A stretch of 64,000 bases of DNA from Fibrobacter sp. UBA4297. Its GTDB lineage: Bacteria; Fibrobacterota; Fibrobacteria; Fibrobacterales; Fibrobacteraceae. The stretch covers positions 6,901-70,900 of the forward strand of contig NZ_DGUZ01000022.1 in assembly GCF_002394865.1 (NCBI RefSeq). The letters are read 5' to 3'. Each line of letters opens with the position of its first letter. Position 1 is the stretch's first letter. A program made the translations under genes and the position numbers. Shown here in pieces: positions 1 to 8,415 of this stretch. The notes under the pieces were generated by a model, which saw only the letters and a program-made list of their open reading frames with translations, searched no databases and was not told the DNA's origin.

Positions 1-189
1 TCACTCTCGATTTTTGTCGGATTGTTACTTTTATGCGTGTGTTTGCTGGACTACGTAACGCACAAAAAACTGAACAAGTCTTACGCCCGCGAACGCGTCA
101 TTGACATTCTCCACACGGTCTCGATGGAAACGCTCAAACGGGAGCGCCGCATACAACGTCGTTTACGTAATCGCCAAAAGAAACGTTAG
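1..189 (+). CDS. C-terminal end of a membrane protein (partial)
   Basis: An open frame runs in from the left edge and stops at TAG 187-189. The 62 visible residues begin with a hydrophobic stretch (SIFVGLLLLCVCLLDYV), which looks like the last membrane helix. A strongly basic tail rich in Arg and Lys follows and ends RRLRNRQKKR, so the tail is probably cytoplasmic under the positive-inside rule. The stop is 9 bases before the next gene, so the two are likely co-transcribed. No family can be assigned from so short a piece. Confidence 0.6.
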   Translation, partial: SLSIFVGLLLLCVCLLDYVTHKKLNKSYARERVIDILHTVSMETLKRERRIQRRLRNRQKKR

Positions 190-198
190 GGGTTTATT

Positions 199-855
199 AT
201 GGAAATAAAGCAATTTGTATTCAATCCGTTCGGAGTGAACTGCTACATCCTGAGTAACAGCAAGGGCGAAGCCATTTTAATTGACCCAAGCGTGAGCAAT
301 GCCCGCGAACAAGCGGCACTCACCGATTACATCAAAAGCGAAAATCTCAAAGTCGTGCGCGTTTTGAACACACATCTACACTTGGATCATGTTCTCGGGA
401 ACGCATTTGCGGAACGCACTTTTGGCATCAAGGCCGAAGCACATAAAGACGACACTTTCCTTCTCGACGCGCAAAAAGAACAGAGCCAAATGTTCGGCCT
501 CCCCTGCAACGATTTAGCACCAGCGTTGGGCAATTACCTGAACGATGGCGACATCGTCGAAATTGCAGAAATCCGTCTGCAAGTGATTCACGTTGCAGGG
601 CATTCCCCGGGCGGTCTCGCCTTCTTCTGCGAGAATCCAGGCAAAGTGAACGGACAAGATAACGTCCCACCACTCCTTTTCCCGGGCGATATCATTTTCG
701 CGGGAAGCCGCGGTCGCAGCGACCTCTACGGCGGTGACGAATTCGCCCTCGTGAGCGGCATCAAGTCGAAGCTCCTTACGCTCCCGGCAGAAACCGTTGT
801 ATTCCCCGGCCACGGACCAAGCACTACCATTGGCAACGAGAAGATGTGGTATTAA
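199..855 (+). CDS. MBL-fold metallo-hydrolase (glyoxalase II-like)
   Basis: Cytoplasmic metallo-beta-lactamase-fold hydrolase of 218 residues, the usual size for the glyoxalase II-like branch. The metal motif is THLHLDH near residue 57 (HxHxDH). It is followed by the second ligand His in VAGHSPGG (about 134), the Asp of FPGD (about 155) and the final His of FPGHGP (about 203). All binuclear-zinc ligands are therefore present. The substrate cannot be read from sequence; small MBL proteins of this type act on thioesters such as S-lactoylglutathione or related hydroxyacyl thiols. It starts 9 bases after the preceding gene. Confidence 0.85.
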   Translation: MEIKQFVFNPFGVNCYILSNSKGEAILIDPSVSNAREQAALTDYIKSENLKVVRVLNTHLHLDHVLGNAFAERTFGIKAEAHKDDTFLLDAQKEQSQMFGLPCNDLAPALGNYLNDGDIVEIAEIRLQVIHVAGHSPGGLAFFCENPGKVNGQDNVPPLLFPGDIIFAGSRGRSDLYGGDEFALVSGIKSKLLTLPAETVVFPGHGPSTTIGNEKMWY

Positions 856-856
856 C

Positions 857-877
857 CCTTCGACAGGCTCAGGGACC
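857..877. repeat. Short dispersed repeat of the CTTCGACAGGCTCAGG type
   Basis: The spacer between the hydrolase and the acyltransferase is made of cttcgacaggctcaggg. Variants occur at 20679-20698 and, inside a coding frame, at 63970-63989. This is a dispersed element family, not a gene. Confidence 0.6.
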
Positions 878-883
878 TTTGTT

Positions 884-2038
884 ATGAGCAACAACGGGCA
901 GGTAAGAATCGGCTGGATTGACGAGTTCAAGGGATTCGTTCTTTTGTTCGTTTGCCTGTTTCACATTGAGCAGAATTTCCCGAACGCGCACCTGGGAATG
1001 TATCACTTGAGCGCACTCCGCATGTCGGCATTTTTCTTTATTTCAGGGTTTCTTTTTAGCACAAAACGGTTCAGCAATTTTAAGAGTTACTTTACCCACA
1101 AAACGCACGTCCTGTTAATTCCATACCTCTATCTTTCGTTCCTCTTTTTTGCCATTGACCCGGTCGTTTACAATTTCGCTTTGTTTCCAAAATCGCCCAC
1201 GATGATGGTCGTGAATACCATTCCCGACATCAACAATACATGGCAATACATCTATTGGAACATCGCTAAAATTTTCATCGCCGGGAAGTCCTCGGTCGGA
1301 GCGGGCCCGCTGTGGTTTGTGTTTACACTTTATTCCGTCAGCTTGCTTTTTTACCTGCTTCATGAGATGTCGAAAAGACAAGTTAACCCCAAACTGTTTT
1401 TCGCCGTCATGTCCATAGAAGGGCTCCTTTGCGGTTGGCTTTTAAACGAGAACCATATTCACTTGCCGCTTGGTGTTGAACGCGACCTTACTATCCTATT
1501 CTTCTTCGGATGCGGTTTTCTCTGCAAGGAACCCATCAAAAAAATCCACAACGCCATTTCTGCGAGTACAGCTCACGCCGCAAAAAACACAATCATCGTT
1601 GCCGCCATCGGAATAGCAAACTATATCGCCTACGCATTTTTGGAATCGCCAAGTCCGAATTTTAGCATCATGAACAACGACTTGGGCAAGAGCCTCCCCC
1701 AATTTGTCGCAAGTTCCATCACAGGCATTATCGGCCTTATCGCCACGTTTCTGCTCGCAAGCAAGCTTCCCGACATCGCCCCCATCCGCATTACCAAAGG
1801 CATTTTGCGCAACATATCCCGCAACGCACTCGTGATTCTCGCCGTTCACTGGTGGATTGTCCTGATGCTGCGACTTTTCTGCCGTCCCGCAATCAACCAG
1901 CCCGGAATCGCTTACATCGCCATCCCGATTGTAGCCCTCGGCACCATCGCCGCCATTCCGCTTTTCCGATGCAAACTCCACCGCCTACTCGGCAAAGAAA
2001 AAATCAGCGTAAAAGAAAGCCTCTGCATTAAAGAGTAA
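884..2038 (+). CDS. Acyltransferase 3 family membrane protein
   Basis: A 384-residue polytopic membrane protein of the acyltransferase-3 (OafA/NodX-like) family, which transfers acyl groups to sugars at the inner membrane. The N-terminus carries the family pattern: WIDEFKGFVLLFVCLFHIEQ with the conserved His, then a hairpin with FFFISGFLFS. About ten hydrophobic segments follow. The ATG at 884 is preferred over an upstream in-frame start at 797, because the latter would overlap the hydrolase gene and would translate a repeat element (about 857-877). In Fibrobacter-like genomes such enzymes may O-acetylate surface glycans; the target is not evident here. Confidence 0.8.
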   Translation: MSNNGQVRIGWIDEFKGFVLLFVCLFHIEQNFPNAHLGMYHLSALRMSAFFFISGFLFSTKRFSNFKSYFTHKTHVLLIPYLYLSFLFFAIDPVVYNFALFPKSPTMMVVNTIPDINNTWQYIYWNIAKIFIAGKSSVGAGPLWFVFTLYSVSLLFYLLHEMSKRQVNPKLFFAVMSIEGLLCGWLLNENHIHLPLGVERDLTILFFFGCGFLCKEPIKKIHNAISASTAHAAKNTIIVAAIGIANYIAYAFLESPSPNFSIMNNDLGKSLPQFVASSITGIIGLIATFLLASKLPDIAPIRITKGILRNISRNALVILAVHWWIVLMLRLFCRPAINQPGIAYIAIPIVALGTIAAIPLFRCKLHRLLGKEKISVKESLCIKE

Positions 2039-2311
2039 AGCGCTCTCTAGCCCGCTTTTGTCATTACCGCTCCATTTGTCACCCCGGACTCAGTGCCGGG
2101 GGCACCTTTTTCCTGTCATGCCTGCCTCCGAGCGGGCATCACCCTTTTAAAACGCAAAAAGAAGATTGAGCAAAATTTAGCTCGATGGAGATTCCCGCTT
2201 TCTACTCAAAGAGCATAACTCAACTACAGAACTAAAGTTCTAAGTTTCGTATAGCGGGAATGACAAGATAATAATCGATGCGCATCTCGGAAACGACTGC
2301 GCGGCACGCAA
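2039..2311. repeat. Gene-free spacer made of palindromic repeat pieces
   Basis: No gene is visible in these 273 bases. The first half contains two imperfect palindromes (about 2077-2110, around ccccggactcagtgccggggg, and about 2118-2142, around tgcctgcctccgagcgggca). Related pieces occur at 50216-50236 and 51224-51325. The second half is AT-rich with no clear promoter. Confidence 0.5.
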
Positions 2312-2578
2312 TTACAAATAGCTCTTGAACTTCGGCGCAGGTGCTTCGGCGGGCTTTTTCTTGGGTACGTAAATCTTTACGGCATACACGTTAAAGTCCG
2401 TCTCTGCCAAGATATCGCCTTCTTGCAAGTCTTCGTAAACATCGATTTCAATTTCGACGCCATCGCGTGCAATGCAGCGGATAGAACGTGCCGAGAGTTC
2501 CTCGCGCAAAAGAGGAACATCAACGACCTTCTTGTAAGTGCCGTGATGAGTCGTACCAAGAATTCGATTGCAAATCAT
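2312..2578 (-). CDS. Small protein resembling the UreE N-terminal domain
   Basis: An 88-residue soluble protein. The pattern MICNRILG, then conserved Arg and hydrophobic positions, then DGVEIEIDVYEDLQEGDIL resembles the N-terminal beta domain of the urease accessory protein UreE. The C-terminal His-rich nickel-binding domain is absent; instead the protein ends in a Lys/Pro/Ala-rich tail. No urease genes are present in the window, so a urease role is unlikely and the resemblance may be only one of fold. The ATG at 2578 is chosen; a TTG three codons upstream is the alternative. It stands alone, on the strand opposite to uvrB. Confidence 0.6.
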   Translation of the reverse strand: MICNRILGTTHHGTYKKVVDVPLLREELSARSIRCIARDGVEIEIDVYEDLQEGDILAETDFNVYAVKIYVPKKKPAEAPAPKFKSYL

Positions 2579-2587
2579 GGAACGCAA

Positions 2588-2819
2588 TGTAGAAAAATAG
2601 TGATTAGTTGTTGGTCATTAGTCATTGGTTCTTGGTTATTGTTAAGGGTCGCCCTACGGTTTCCTCTAGGATGATACAATTATTTTCTATCTTAATGGGT
2701 AAAGGCGATGCCGGAACAGAGTCCGGCATGACAAGCCCCAAGTCATACCTCAAAGGCTGATTGCACTGTTCACAATGACAATTTCCTACCCCCTATAACC
2801 TAAAACCTATCACCTAACA
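2588..2819. repeat. Divergent spacer with low-complexity repeats and a palindrome
   Basis: The spacer contains a degenerate array of gtcattagt/ggttcttggtta units (about 2598-2640) and a palindrome of the gatgccggaacagagtccggcat type at 2707-2730. It ends in an array of cctataacct-like units (about 2787-2817) that reaches the uvrB start codon. No clear promoter hexamers were found. Confidence 0.5.
2705..2731. repeat. Palindromic repeat, gatgccggaacagagtccggcat type
   Basis: An imperfect palindrome: gatgccgga and tccggcatg arms around acagag. A close copy lies at 54006-54030, and a decayed one at 54066-54096. Confidence 0.65.
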
Positions 2820-5045
2820 ATGGCTCGCGCACGTAAGACTATTACTCCTGATCCGTATGCAAAACCGATAGCGAAACCGCTACCGCCTTCCAAGAGCTTG
2901 CCCGGAAAACTCAAGCAGTTCCAGGCGCCCACTCGTGCGGATTTTGACCTCGTAAGTCCTTACGGCGCCGCAGGCGACCAGCCCAAGGCCATTGAAGAAT
3001 TGACCGAAGGATTCAAGAACGGCGAACAGTTCCAGACGCTTCTCGGCGTGACCGGTTCCGGCAAGACGTTCACCATGGCAAACGTCATCAAGAATGTCGG
3101 AAAGCCGACGCTCATCCTCACGCACAACAAGACGCTCGCCGCCCAGCTTTACCAAGAATTCAAGTCGTTCTTCCCGAACAACGCGGTGGAATACTTCGTC
3201 AGCTATTACGACTACTTCCAGCCCGAAGCTTACATCCCGCACACGGACACGTTCATCGAAAAAGACGCGAGCATCAACGACGAAATCGACAAACTCCGTC
3301 TGCGCGCAACGGCCAACCTCCTCACCCGCCGCGACGTCATCATCGTTGCTTCCGTGAGCTGCATTTACGGTTTGGGAAGTCCGAGCGAATACTTCGACTT
3401 GATGGTCCGCATCAAGAAGGGCGACATCTACGACCGCGACAAGATTCTCCGTGACCTTGTCCACATCCAGTATTCACGCAACGACTTTAGCCTCGATCGA
3501 GGCTCATTCCGCGTTCGCGGTGATGTGATTGAAGTCCACCCGAGCTACGACGAAGATGGGCTACGCATTGAACTTTTCGGAGACGAAGTCGATCGCCTTT
3601 ACCGCTTCAACATCGTCACGGGCGAAGTCATCAAGGAAGTTGAAGAACTCACCATCGCCCCCGCAAAGCACTTTGTCACCAAAGAAGAAAACCGCGCGGG
3701 TATGCTGCAGCGCATCCAAATGGAACTTACCGACCGCCTAGCCGAACTCGACAAGGAAGGCAAGGTTCTTGAATCGGCACGCCTTTCGAGCCGCACCCGC
3801 TACGACATGGAAATGCTCCGCGAAACCGGCATGTGCAACGGCATCGAAAACTACTCCCGCATCATCGAAGACCGCGCTCCAGGCACACGCCCCTTCACGC
3901 TCATCGACTACTTTGGCGATGACTGGCTTTTGATGATTGACGAATCGCACGTAAGCATTCCGCAAGTGGGCGGCATGGCCGAAGGCGACAAGTCCCGCAA
4001 AACCACGCTTGTGCAGTACGGGTTCCGCCTCCCCTGCGCTCTCGACAACCGCCCGATGAACTTTGCCGAATTCGAGTACATGTACCCGAAGCAAGTGCTT
4101 TTTGTGAGCGCTACCCCCGGCGACTACGAACTCAAAAAGACGAACGGCGTTGTCACAGAACAGATCAACCGTCCGACCGGGCTTTTGGACCCGAAAATCG
4201 AGCTGTTCCCGATCCAGGGCCAAATGGACGTGCTCCTGTACCGCATCGAAGAAGTCGTCAAAAACGGCGACCGCGTGCTCGTCACGACGCTTACCAAGAA
4301 GATGGCGCAAGACCTCACGGAATTTTTCATCGAAGCAGGCGTCCGTGCCAAGTACCTCCATAGCGACATCAAGACGCTCGAACGCCACGAGCTCATCCGC
4401 GGACTGCGTAGCGGCGAATACGACGTGCTCGTGGGCATCAACCTCTTACGCGAAGGCCTCGACCTCCCCGAAGTGAGCATGGTCGCGATTCTCGACGCCG
4501 ATAAGGAAGGGTTCCTCCGCAACTACAGGAGCCTCATTCAGACGATGGGCCGTGCAAGCCGCAACGTGAACGGCACAGTGCTCCTTTTCGCAGACAACAT
4601 GACCGAAAGTCTGCAAAAAGCCATTGACGAGACAAACCGCCGCCGCACTTTGCAAGAGGAATTCAACGCCAAGCACCACATCACGCCAAAGTCCGTCACC
4701 CGCAAGATTGAAGAAGACCTGCGAATCGTGGACCCGCTCGGAATCGATGAAGAAGTGGACGAACGTCATCCTGAGCAAAGCGAAGAATCCAGTTACGATT
4801 CCAGCGAAGACTTTACCCCCGGTATCCGCCCGATGGAACCGTTGCAGCCCTCTAATTATAGACGAAAGACGAGAGACGAGAGACGAAAGAATGCAGCGGC
4901 CCCCGGCGCACATCCCGACAAACCATCCAAAGCATCCGAGTCCAAGCTCGCGGACCTGGAACGTCAAATGAAAGAAGCGGCAGCCCGCCTCGACTTCGAA
5001 GAAGCCGCCCGAATCCGCGATATCATACGCTCGTTGGACGCATAG
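2820..5045 (+). CDS. uvrB: Excinuclease ABC subunit B
   Basis: DNA-damage-verifying helicase-like subunit of nucleotide excision repair, which works with UvrA and UvrC. Seen in order: Walker A GVTGSGKT (about residue 79), the beta-hairpin tyrosines in [12 protein letters not shown] (about 136), the DEAH-like box DESH (about 379), helicase motifs V/VI ending QTMGRASRN (about 578), and the C-terminal UVR motif at about 704-736. At 741 residues it is longer than the usual ~660-680. The extra length lies in a linker before the UVR motif (about 640-700), which is largely translated intergenic repeats. The protein should still be functional because every catalytic motif is intact. Confidence 0.97.
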   Translation: MARARKTITPDPYAKPIAKPLPPSKSLPGKLKQFQAPTRADFDLVSPYGAAGDQPKAIEELTEGFKNGEQFQTLLGVTGSGKTFTMANVIKNVGKPTLILTHNKTLAAQLYQEFKSFFPNNAVEYFVSYYDYFQPEAYIPHTDTFIEKDASINDEIDKLRLRATANLLTRRDVIIVASVSCIYGLGSPSEYFDLMVRIKKGDIYDRDKILRDLVHIQYSRNDFSLDRGSFRVRGDVIEVHPSYDEDGLRIELFGDEVDRLYRFNIVTGEVIKEVEELTIAPAKHFVTKEENRAGMLQRIQMELTDRLAELDKEGKVLESARLSSRTRYDMEMLRETGMCNGIENYSRIIEDRAPGTRPFTLIDYFGDDWLLMIDESHVSIPQVGGMAEGDKSRKTTLVQYGFRLPCALDNRPMNFAEFEYMYPKQVLFVSATPGDYELKKTNGVVTEQINRPTGLLDPKIELFPIQGQMDVLLYRIEEVVKNGDRVLVTTLTKKMAQDLTEFFIEAGVRAKYLHSDIKTLERHELIRGLRSGEYDVLVGINLLREGLDLPEVSMVAILDADKEGFLRNYRSLIQTMGRASRNVNGTVLLFADNMTESLQKAIDETNRRRTLQEEFNAKHHITPKSVTRKIEEDLRIVDPLGIDEEVDERHPEQSEESSYDSSEDFTPGIRPMEPLQPSNYRRKTRDERRKNAAAPGAHPDKPSKASESKLADLERQMKEAAARLDFEEAARIRDIIRSLDA
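4765..4890 (+). repeat. Two intergenic-type repeats translated inside uvrB
   Basis: At 4765-4790 the gene contains gtcatcctgagcaaagcgaa, a dispersed repeat, read in frame as HPEQSEES. At 4860-4890 it contains a gacgaaagacgagagacgag array, read as RKTRDERRK. The same array occurs in reverse complement in the spacer at about 20699-20730. Both fall in the flexible linker before the UVR motif. Confidence 0.75.
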
Positions 5046-5212
5046 TGTTTAAATTTGTTTACAAATTTGTTATAATTTTCATCACACGGTCCCGCTTTAG
5101 ACGCCGTAATGTATATTAATTTTTGTATTATTATAAAAAGTTAATTACTTGATACTTTTCAAGCTAATTTTGTTTATTTTCATTTTAAGATTACAAAGAA
5201 AGGGTATTTACA
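5046..5212 (+). promoter_or_regulatory. AT-rich upstream region of the lipoprotein gene
   Basis: A 167-base spacer of strongly AT-rich sequence. It contains an inverted repeat aaatttgt-tt-acaaattt just after the uvrB stop (about 5052-5069). The region must carry the lipoprotein promoter, but I could not single out one pair of hexamers. Confidence 0.35.
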
Positions 5213-6247
5213 ATGAGTTCTAAATTCACATCACCTCTTATTTTAAGTTCAGTTCTCGCTTTGGGAACTTTAAGCTTTATCGCTTGCGGTGAGGATTCCA
5301 ACCCGAACCTTCCGAATCAAACCACCCCGAGTTCTTCCAGCGTTTACGTTCCGCCAGCACCATCTATCGAAACTTCAATCGTTTTCGAAAGCCTTGACGC
5401 CGCAAATCTTAACACTGGAGTCAAGTTCAGCGGTACAATTTCTATCGACCTCGGCGACTCTAATACCGTCGTAGACGTATCTGCCGCCCACTTTACACAA
5501 GTTACCACGGTCGTTGTCAAAAAAGAAACCCAGGTCCAGCAAGGTACGGCTTCATTCAGCATCCCTATAGACTTCAACGAATACCCAATCCAAACCGTTC
5601 CGCTTGGAGAATGGGGTCTCAAGACCGATTTTGAAAACGGTTATACCGATTGTGGTGATTTTGAACTCATCATCACAGCCGTGGTTGAAGACGGCATTGC
5701 AGAACCTTCTGTTTCTGTTGCAAGAATCCCATTCGAACGTCCGAGCAGATGGTGCATGGAACCGGAAAGTTCCTCCTCTGAAGCTCCGGAAGTCATAGGC
5801 GCCCCGCTGGATAGCTTCGAAATCCAAGTCGATACCAAGATTAACAAGTGCATCAACGTCGCAGCAAAGGCTGTCTCTCCGGACGAAAACGGCGATGTCT
5901 GCTTCGATGTAAACACTTCCTCAATTGGTCTTTCCAGCACGACAGGCGTGAAGTTCGCCCTCTACGGCAACAAGGATGACAATGATTACTCGAACGACTA
6001 CGGTAAGAAACGCCATCCGAGCAACCCGACTACAACGGACTTCATTTACGCACCGGCCTCCCTGCAAGAAACCTATCCTAACTTCCTGAGCGCCACCGAC
6101 AAGTTCTTTGTTGGCATCGCTCCGACATACGACCCGCAAACAAACCCGGGCACAGGCTTCTTTACATTCGTCGTCATAGACAAGGGTATTGCAGATGCCA
6201 ACGGCCATAGACAGATGACCCTGTTCTTCTACAAGACAGCTCAGTAA
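5213..6247 (+). CDS. Predicted lipoprotein of unknown function
   Basis: A 344-residue exported protein. The signal peptide ends in a lipobox (LSFIAC, Cys about residue 25), so it is probably lipid-anchored. A Ser/Thr/Pro-rich linker (TTPSSSSVYVPPAP) follows, and another Ser cluster (PESSSSEAPE) separates two beta-rich halves at about 180-190. Such Ser linkers are common in Fibrobacter secreted proteins. The second half has paired cysteines (KCINV, DVCFDV). The start has a good ribosome-binding site (aagaaaggg). It is monocistronic, with a terminator right after it. No enzymatic motif is recognised. Confidence 0.75.
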   Translation: MSSKFTSPLILSSVLALGTLSFIACGEDSNPNLPNQTTPSSSSVYVPPAPSIETSIVFESLDAANLNTGVKFSGTISIDLGDSNTVVDVSAAHFTQVTTVVVKKETQVQQGTASFSIPIDFNEYPIQTVPLGEWGLKTDFENGYTDCGDFELIITAVVEDGIAEPSVSVARIPFERPSRWCMEPESSSSEAPEVIGAPLDSFEIQVDTKINKCINVAAKAVSPDENGDVCFDVNTSSIGLSSTTGVKFALYGNKDDNDYSNDYGKKRHPSNPTTTDFIYAPASLQETYPNFLSATDKFFVGIAPTYDPQTNPGTGFFTFVVIDKGIADANGHRQMTLFFYKTAQ

Positions 6248-6271
6248 TCTAAAAACGGAAACGCTTTAAAA

Positions 6272-6300
6272 GGACCTCCCCTGTGGAGGTTCTTTTTTTT
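6272..6300 (+). terminator. Rho-independent terminator after the lipoprotein gene
   Basis: Stem ggacctcc/ggaggttc (6272-6279 with 6285-6292, one G-U pair) with a short loop, followed by an unbroken run of T to 6300. Confidence 0.85.
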
Positions 6301-6364
6301 CTAAATTTACACCGTAATTTAACCCGTCCGTGCGGGAATCCGCCGGCACAATACGGAGTAAACT

Positions 6365-7999
6365 ATGCTCAAGAAACTTTCCAACTTCCCCGGTATCAAG
6401 GGACCCGTCGTCACCATCGTGATGGACGGTTTTGGCATCACCGATAGGGTCGAAGGCAACGCCATCAAGGCTGCCCGCACCCCGACTCTCGACAACCTCT
6501 TCAAGATGTACCCGAACGTGCTTTTGAAGGCTCACGGTCGCGCCGTCGGTATGCCGACCAACGAAGATATGGGTAACTCCGAAGTCGGCCACAACGCTAT
6601 CGGTGCTGGCCAGGTTTACAACCAGGGTGCAGCCCTCGTTGCAGACGCGATCAACAGCGGCGACATCTTTGATCGCGACGCTTGGAAGGAAATCTCCGGC
6701 AACGTTCGCGAAAAGAACTCGGTTCTCCACTTCATCGGCCTCTTCAGCGACGGTAACGTTCACTCCAACATTGCACACCTGAAGGCCATGGTCGCCCAGG
6801 CCAAGAAGGAAGGCGTCAAGAAGGTCCGCGTGCACATCTTGCTCGACGGTCGTGACGTTCCGGAAACTTCCGCCCTCGATTACGTTGGCCCGTTCGAAAA
6901 GTTCCTCGACGAACTCCGCAGCCCGGAATTCGACGTCTGCATTGCTAGCGGCGGTGGCCGTATGCAGATTACCATGGACCGTTACAACGCTAACTGGAAG
7001 ATGGTGGAGCTCGGCTGGAAGACCCACGTGCTGGGCGAAGGCCGCTACTTCGACAACGCTACGCAGGCTATCGAAACTCTCCGTGGCGAAACCAAGGCCA
7101 TTGACCAGGATCTCCCGCCGTTCGTGATTGCTAAGGACGGCGCTCCGGTGGGTACCATCAACGATGGCGACTCCGTGGTGTTTTTCAACTTCCGTGGCGA
7201 CCGCGCCATCGAAATCACCCGCGCCTTCGAAGAAGAATCCTTCAACGAATTTGACCGCAAGCGCTTCCCGCATGTGTGCTACGCTGGCATGCTCCAGTAC
7301 GACGGCGACCTCAAGCTCCCGAACCGTTTCCTCGTGCCGCCTCCGGCCATCAAGGAAACCAGCGGCGAATGGCTTTCCGAAACGGGCGTGAAGCAGTTCG
7401 CCTGCTCCGAAACGCAGAAGTACGGCCACGTGACCTACTTCTGGAATGGTAACCGTTCCAGCAAGTTCGACGGCGAAACCTACCTCGAAATTGAATCTGA
7501 CGTTGTTCCGTTCGAACAGCGCCCGTGGATGAAGGCCGCCGAAATCACCGACGCCATGATCGAAGCCTTGAAGAGCGGCAAGTACCAGACTCTCCGCTGC
7601 AACTTCCCGAACGGCGACATGGTGGGCCATACCGGTAGCTTCCGCGCCGCTACGATGGCTATCGAAGCTGTGGACATCGGCCTTGCTCGACTCCTCCCGG
7701 TGATTGACGCCCTCGGTGGTGTCGCAATCATCACGGCTGACCACGGTAACGCCGACGAAATGTACGAAATCGACAAGAAGACCGGCATGCCGAAGGTCAA
7801 CAAGGATGGTTCCTTCAAGGCCAAGACGAGCCACACGCTCAACAAGGTTCCTTGCATCCTTTACGACAACGTAACGGGCGGCAAGCTTTCCCTCAAGGAA
7901 GGTGACTGGGGTCTTTCGAACATCGCTGCAACGACGGCGAACCTCCTCGGCCTCGAGAAGCACGAAGCTTGGGACGAATCTATGTTAATCGTTAAATAA
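6365..7999 (+). CDS. gpmI: 2,3-bisphosphoglycerate-independent phosphoglycerate mutase
   Basis: Glycolytic/gluconeogenic enzyme that interconverts 3- and 2-phosphoglycerate using two Mn ions and a phosphoserine. It belongs to the alkaline phosphatase superfamily. Seen: metal site TIVMDGFG near residue 18, catalytic Ser region NEDMGNSEVGHNAIGAG (about 68-85), the substrate-binding segment HILLDGRDVPE (about 157), and C-terminal metal ligands in TADHGNADEM (about 457). The length of 544 is normal. Codon use is GC-ending and typical of a highly expressed gene, unlike the AT-rich genes downstream. It is monocistronic, with a terminator following. Confidence 0.96.
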   Translation: MLKKLSNFPGIKGPVVTIVMDGFGITDRVEGNAIKAARTPTLDNLFKMYPNVLLKAHGRAVGMPTNEDMGNSEVGHNAIGAGQVYNQGAALVADAINSGDIFDRDAWKEISGNVREKNSVLHFIGLFSDGNVHSNIAHLKAMVAQAKKEGVKKVRVHILLDGRDVPETSALDYVGPFEKFLDELRSPEFDVCIASGGGRMQITMDRYNANWKMVELGWKTHVLGEGRYFDNATQAIETLRGETKAIDQDLPPFVIAKDGAPVGTINDGDSVVFFNFRGDRAIEITRAFEEESFNEFDRKRFPHVCYAGMLQYDGDLKLPNRFLVPPPAIKETSGEWLSETGVKQFACSETQKYGHVTYFWNGNRSSKFDGETYLEIESDVVPFEQRPWMKAAEITDAMIEALKSGKYQTLRCNFPNGDMVGHTGSFRAATMAIEAVDIGLARLLPVIDALGGVAIITADHGNADEMYEIDKKTGMPKVNKDGSFKAKTSHTLNKVPCILYDNVTGGKLSLKEGDWGLSNIAATTANLLGLEKHEAWDESMLIVK

Positions 8000-8010
8000 A
8001 CGATTAACAT
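7982..8010. repeat. Perfect inverted repeat across the gpmI stop codon
   Basis: The last gpmI codons and stop form a 12-base arm atgttaatcgtt, a five-base loop aaata, and the matching arm aacgattaacat. This hairpin precedes the real terminator and may protect the mRNA 3' end. Confidence 0.7.
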
Positions 8011-8021
8011 ATAACGAGATT

Positions 8022-8052
8022 AAAAATGGAACCCGCGAGGGTTCCATTTTTG
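8022..8052 (+). terminator. Rho-independent terminator of gpmI
   Basis: Long stem aaaaatggaaccc/gggttccattttt around a gcga loop, ending in a T run. Confidence 0.88.
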
Positions 8053-8176
8053 CCACGCTTCCAAATCCTTGTTAAGAGCTGCGGCAGCCATAGGCTGGCG
8101 CATCTCTAATAACAACGATTTCGTTCGACGAACGGAGGGCATAAAGCCCTCCTCCCGCACCATAGGTGCGGAGTCT

Positions 8177-8217
8177 CACGAGAAGCTTGGGACGATTCCA
8201 TACTCATCATCAAGTAA
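8177..8217 (+). pseudogene. Relic of a second gpmI 3' end
   Basis: These 41 bases match the last codons of gpmI. After ignoring a two-base insertion (ga at about 8181) they read HEAWDDSILIIK-stop, against HEAWDESMLIVK-stop at the end of gpmI. The relic is followed by its own terminator (8295-8321), as the real gene is. The parsimonious explanation is an old tandem duplication, or a replaced gpmI copy, of which only the 3' tip survives. The 120 bases before it contain small hairpins (ggagggc/gccctcc at about 8135-8153, cgcacc/ggtgcg) and no recognisable gpmI sequence. Confidence 0.75.
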
Positions 8218-8294
8218 GTAAGAGGAGTGAGGTTGGCACTTCGTGCCTTTGAGGTATGAGGTCGCAGCTTTGCTGCTTTGGGCAAAATTACAAA

Positions 8295-8321
8295 AAAGGA
8301 ACCCTTTCGGGTTCTTTTTTT
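8295..8321 (+). terminator. Rho-independent terminator after the gpmI relic
   Basis: Stem gaaccc/gggttc with a tttc tetraloop and a T run at 8315-8321. It also isolates the downstream pilin-like operon from gpmI. Confidence 0.85.
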
Positions 8322-8415
8322 GGTGATACTAGCCACGCTGAAAAAATATTTTTTCATTTTATTTCCAAAAAACTTATTTTTAATGGTAAAAACGATGTGG
8401 TGTAGAGGAATTAAA

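Noticed and set aside
6266..7963. Long minus-strand open frame of 565 codons opposite gpmI
   Set aside because: Its sequence is the anti-sense of gpmI with no known motif; a product of codon bias.
7982..8010. Inverted repeat at the gpmI stop as the main terminator
   Set aside because: It has no T run; the hairpin at 8022-8052 fits a terminator better.
8278..8415. Longer version of the PilW-like protein starting at 8278
   Set aside because: It would translate through the terminator hairpin and place the prepilin leader 50 residues inside the protein; the ATG at 8416 has a ribosome-binding site.
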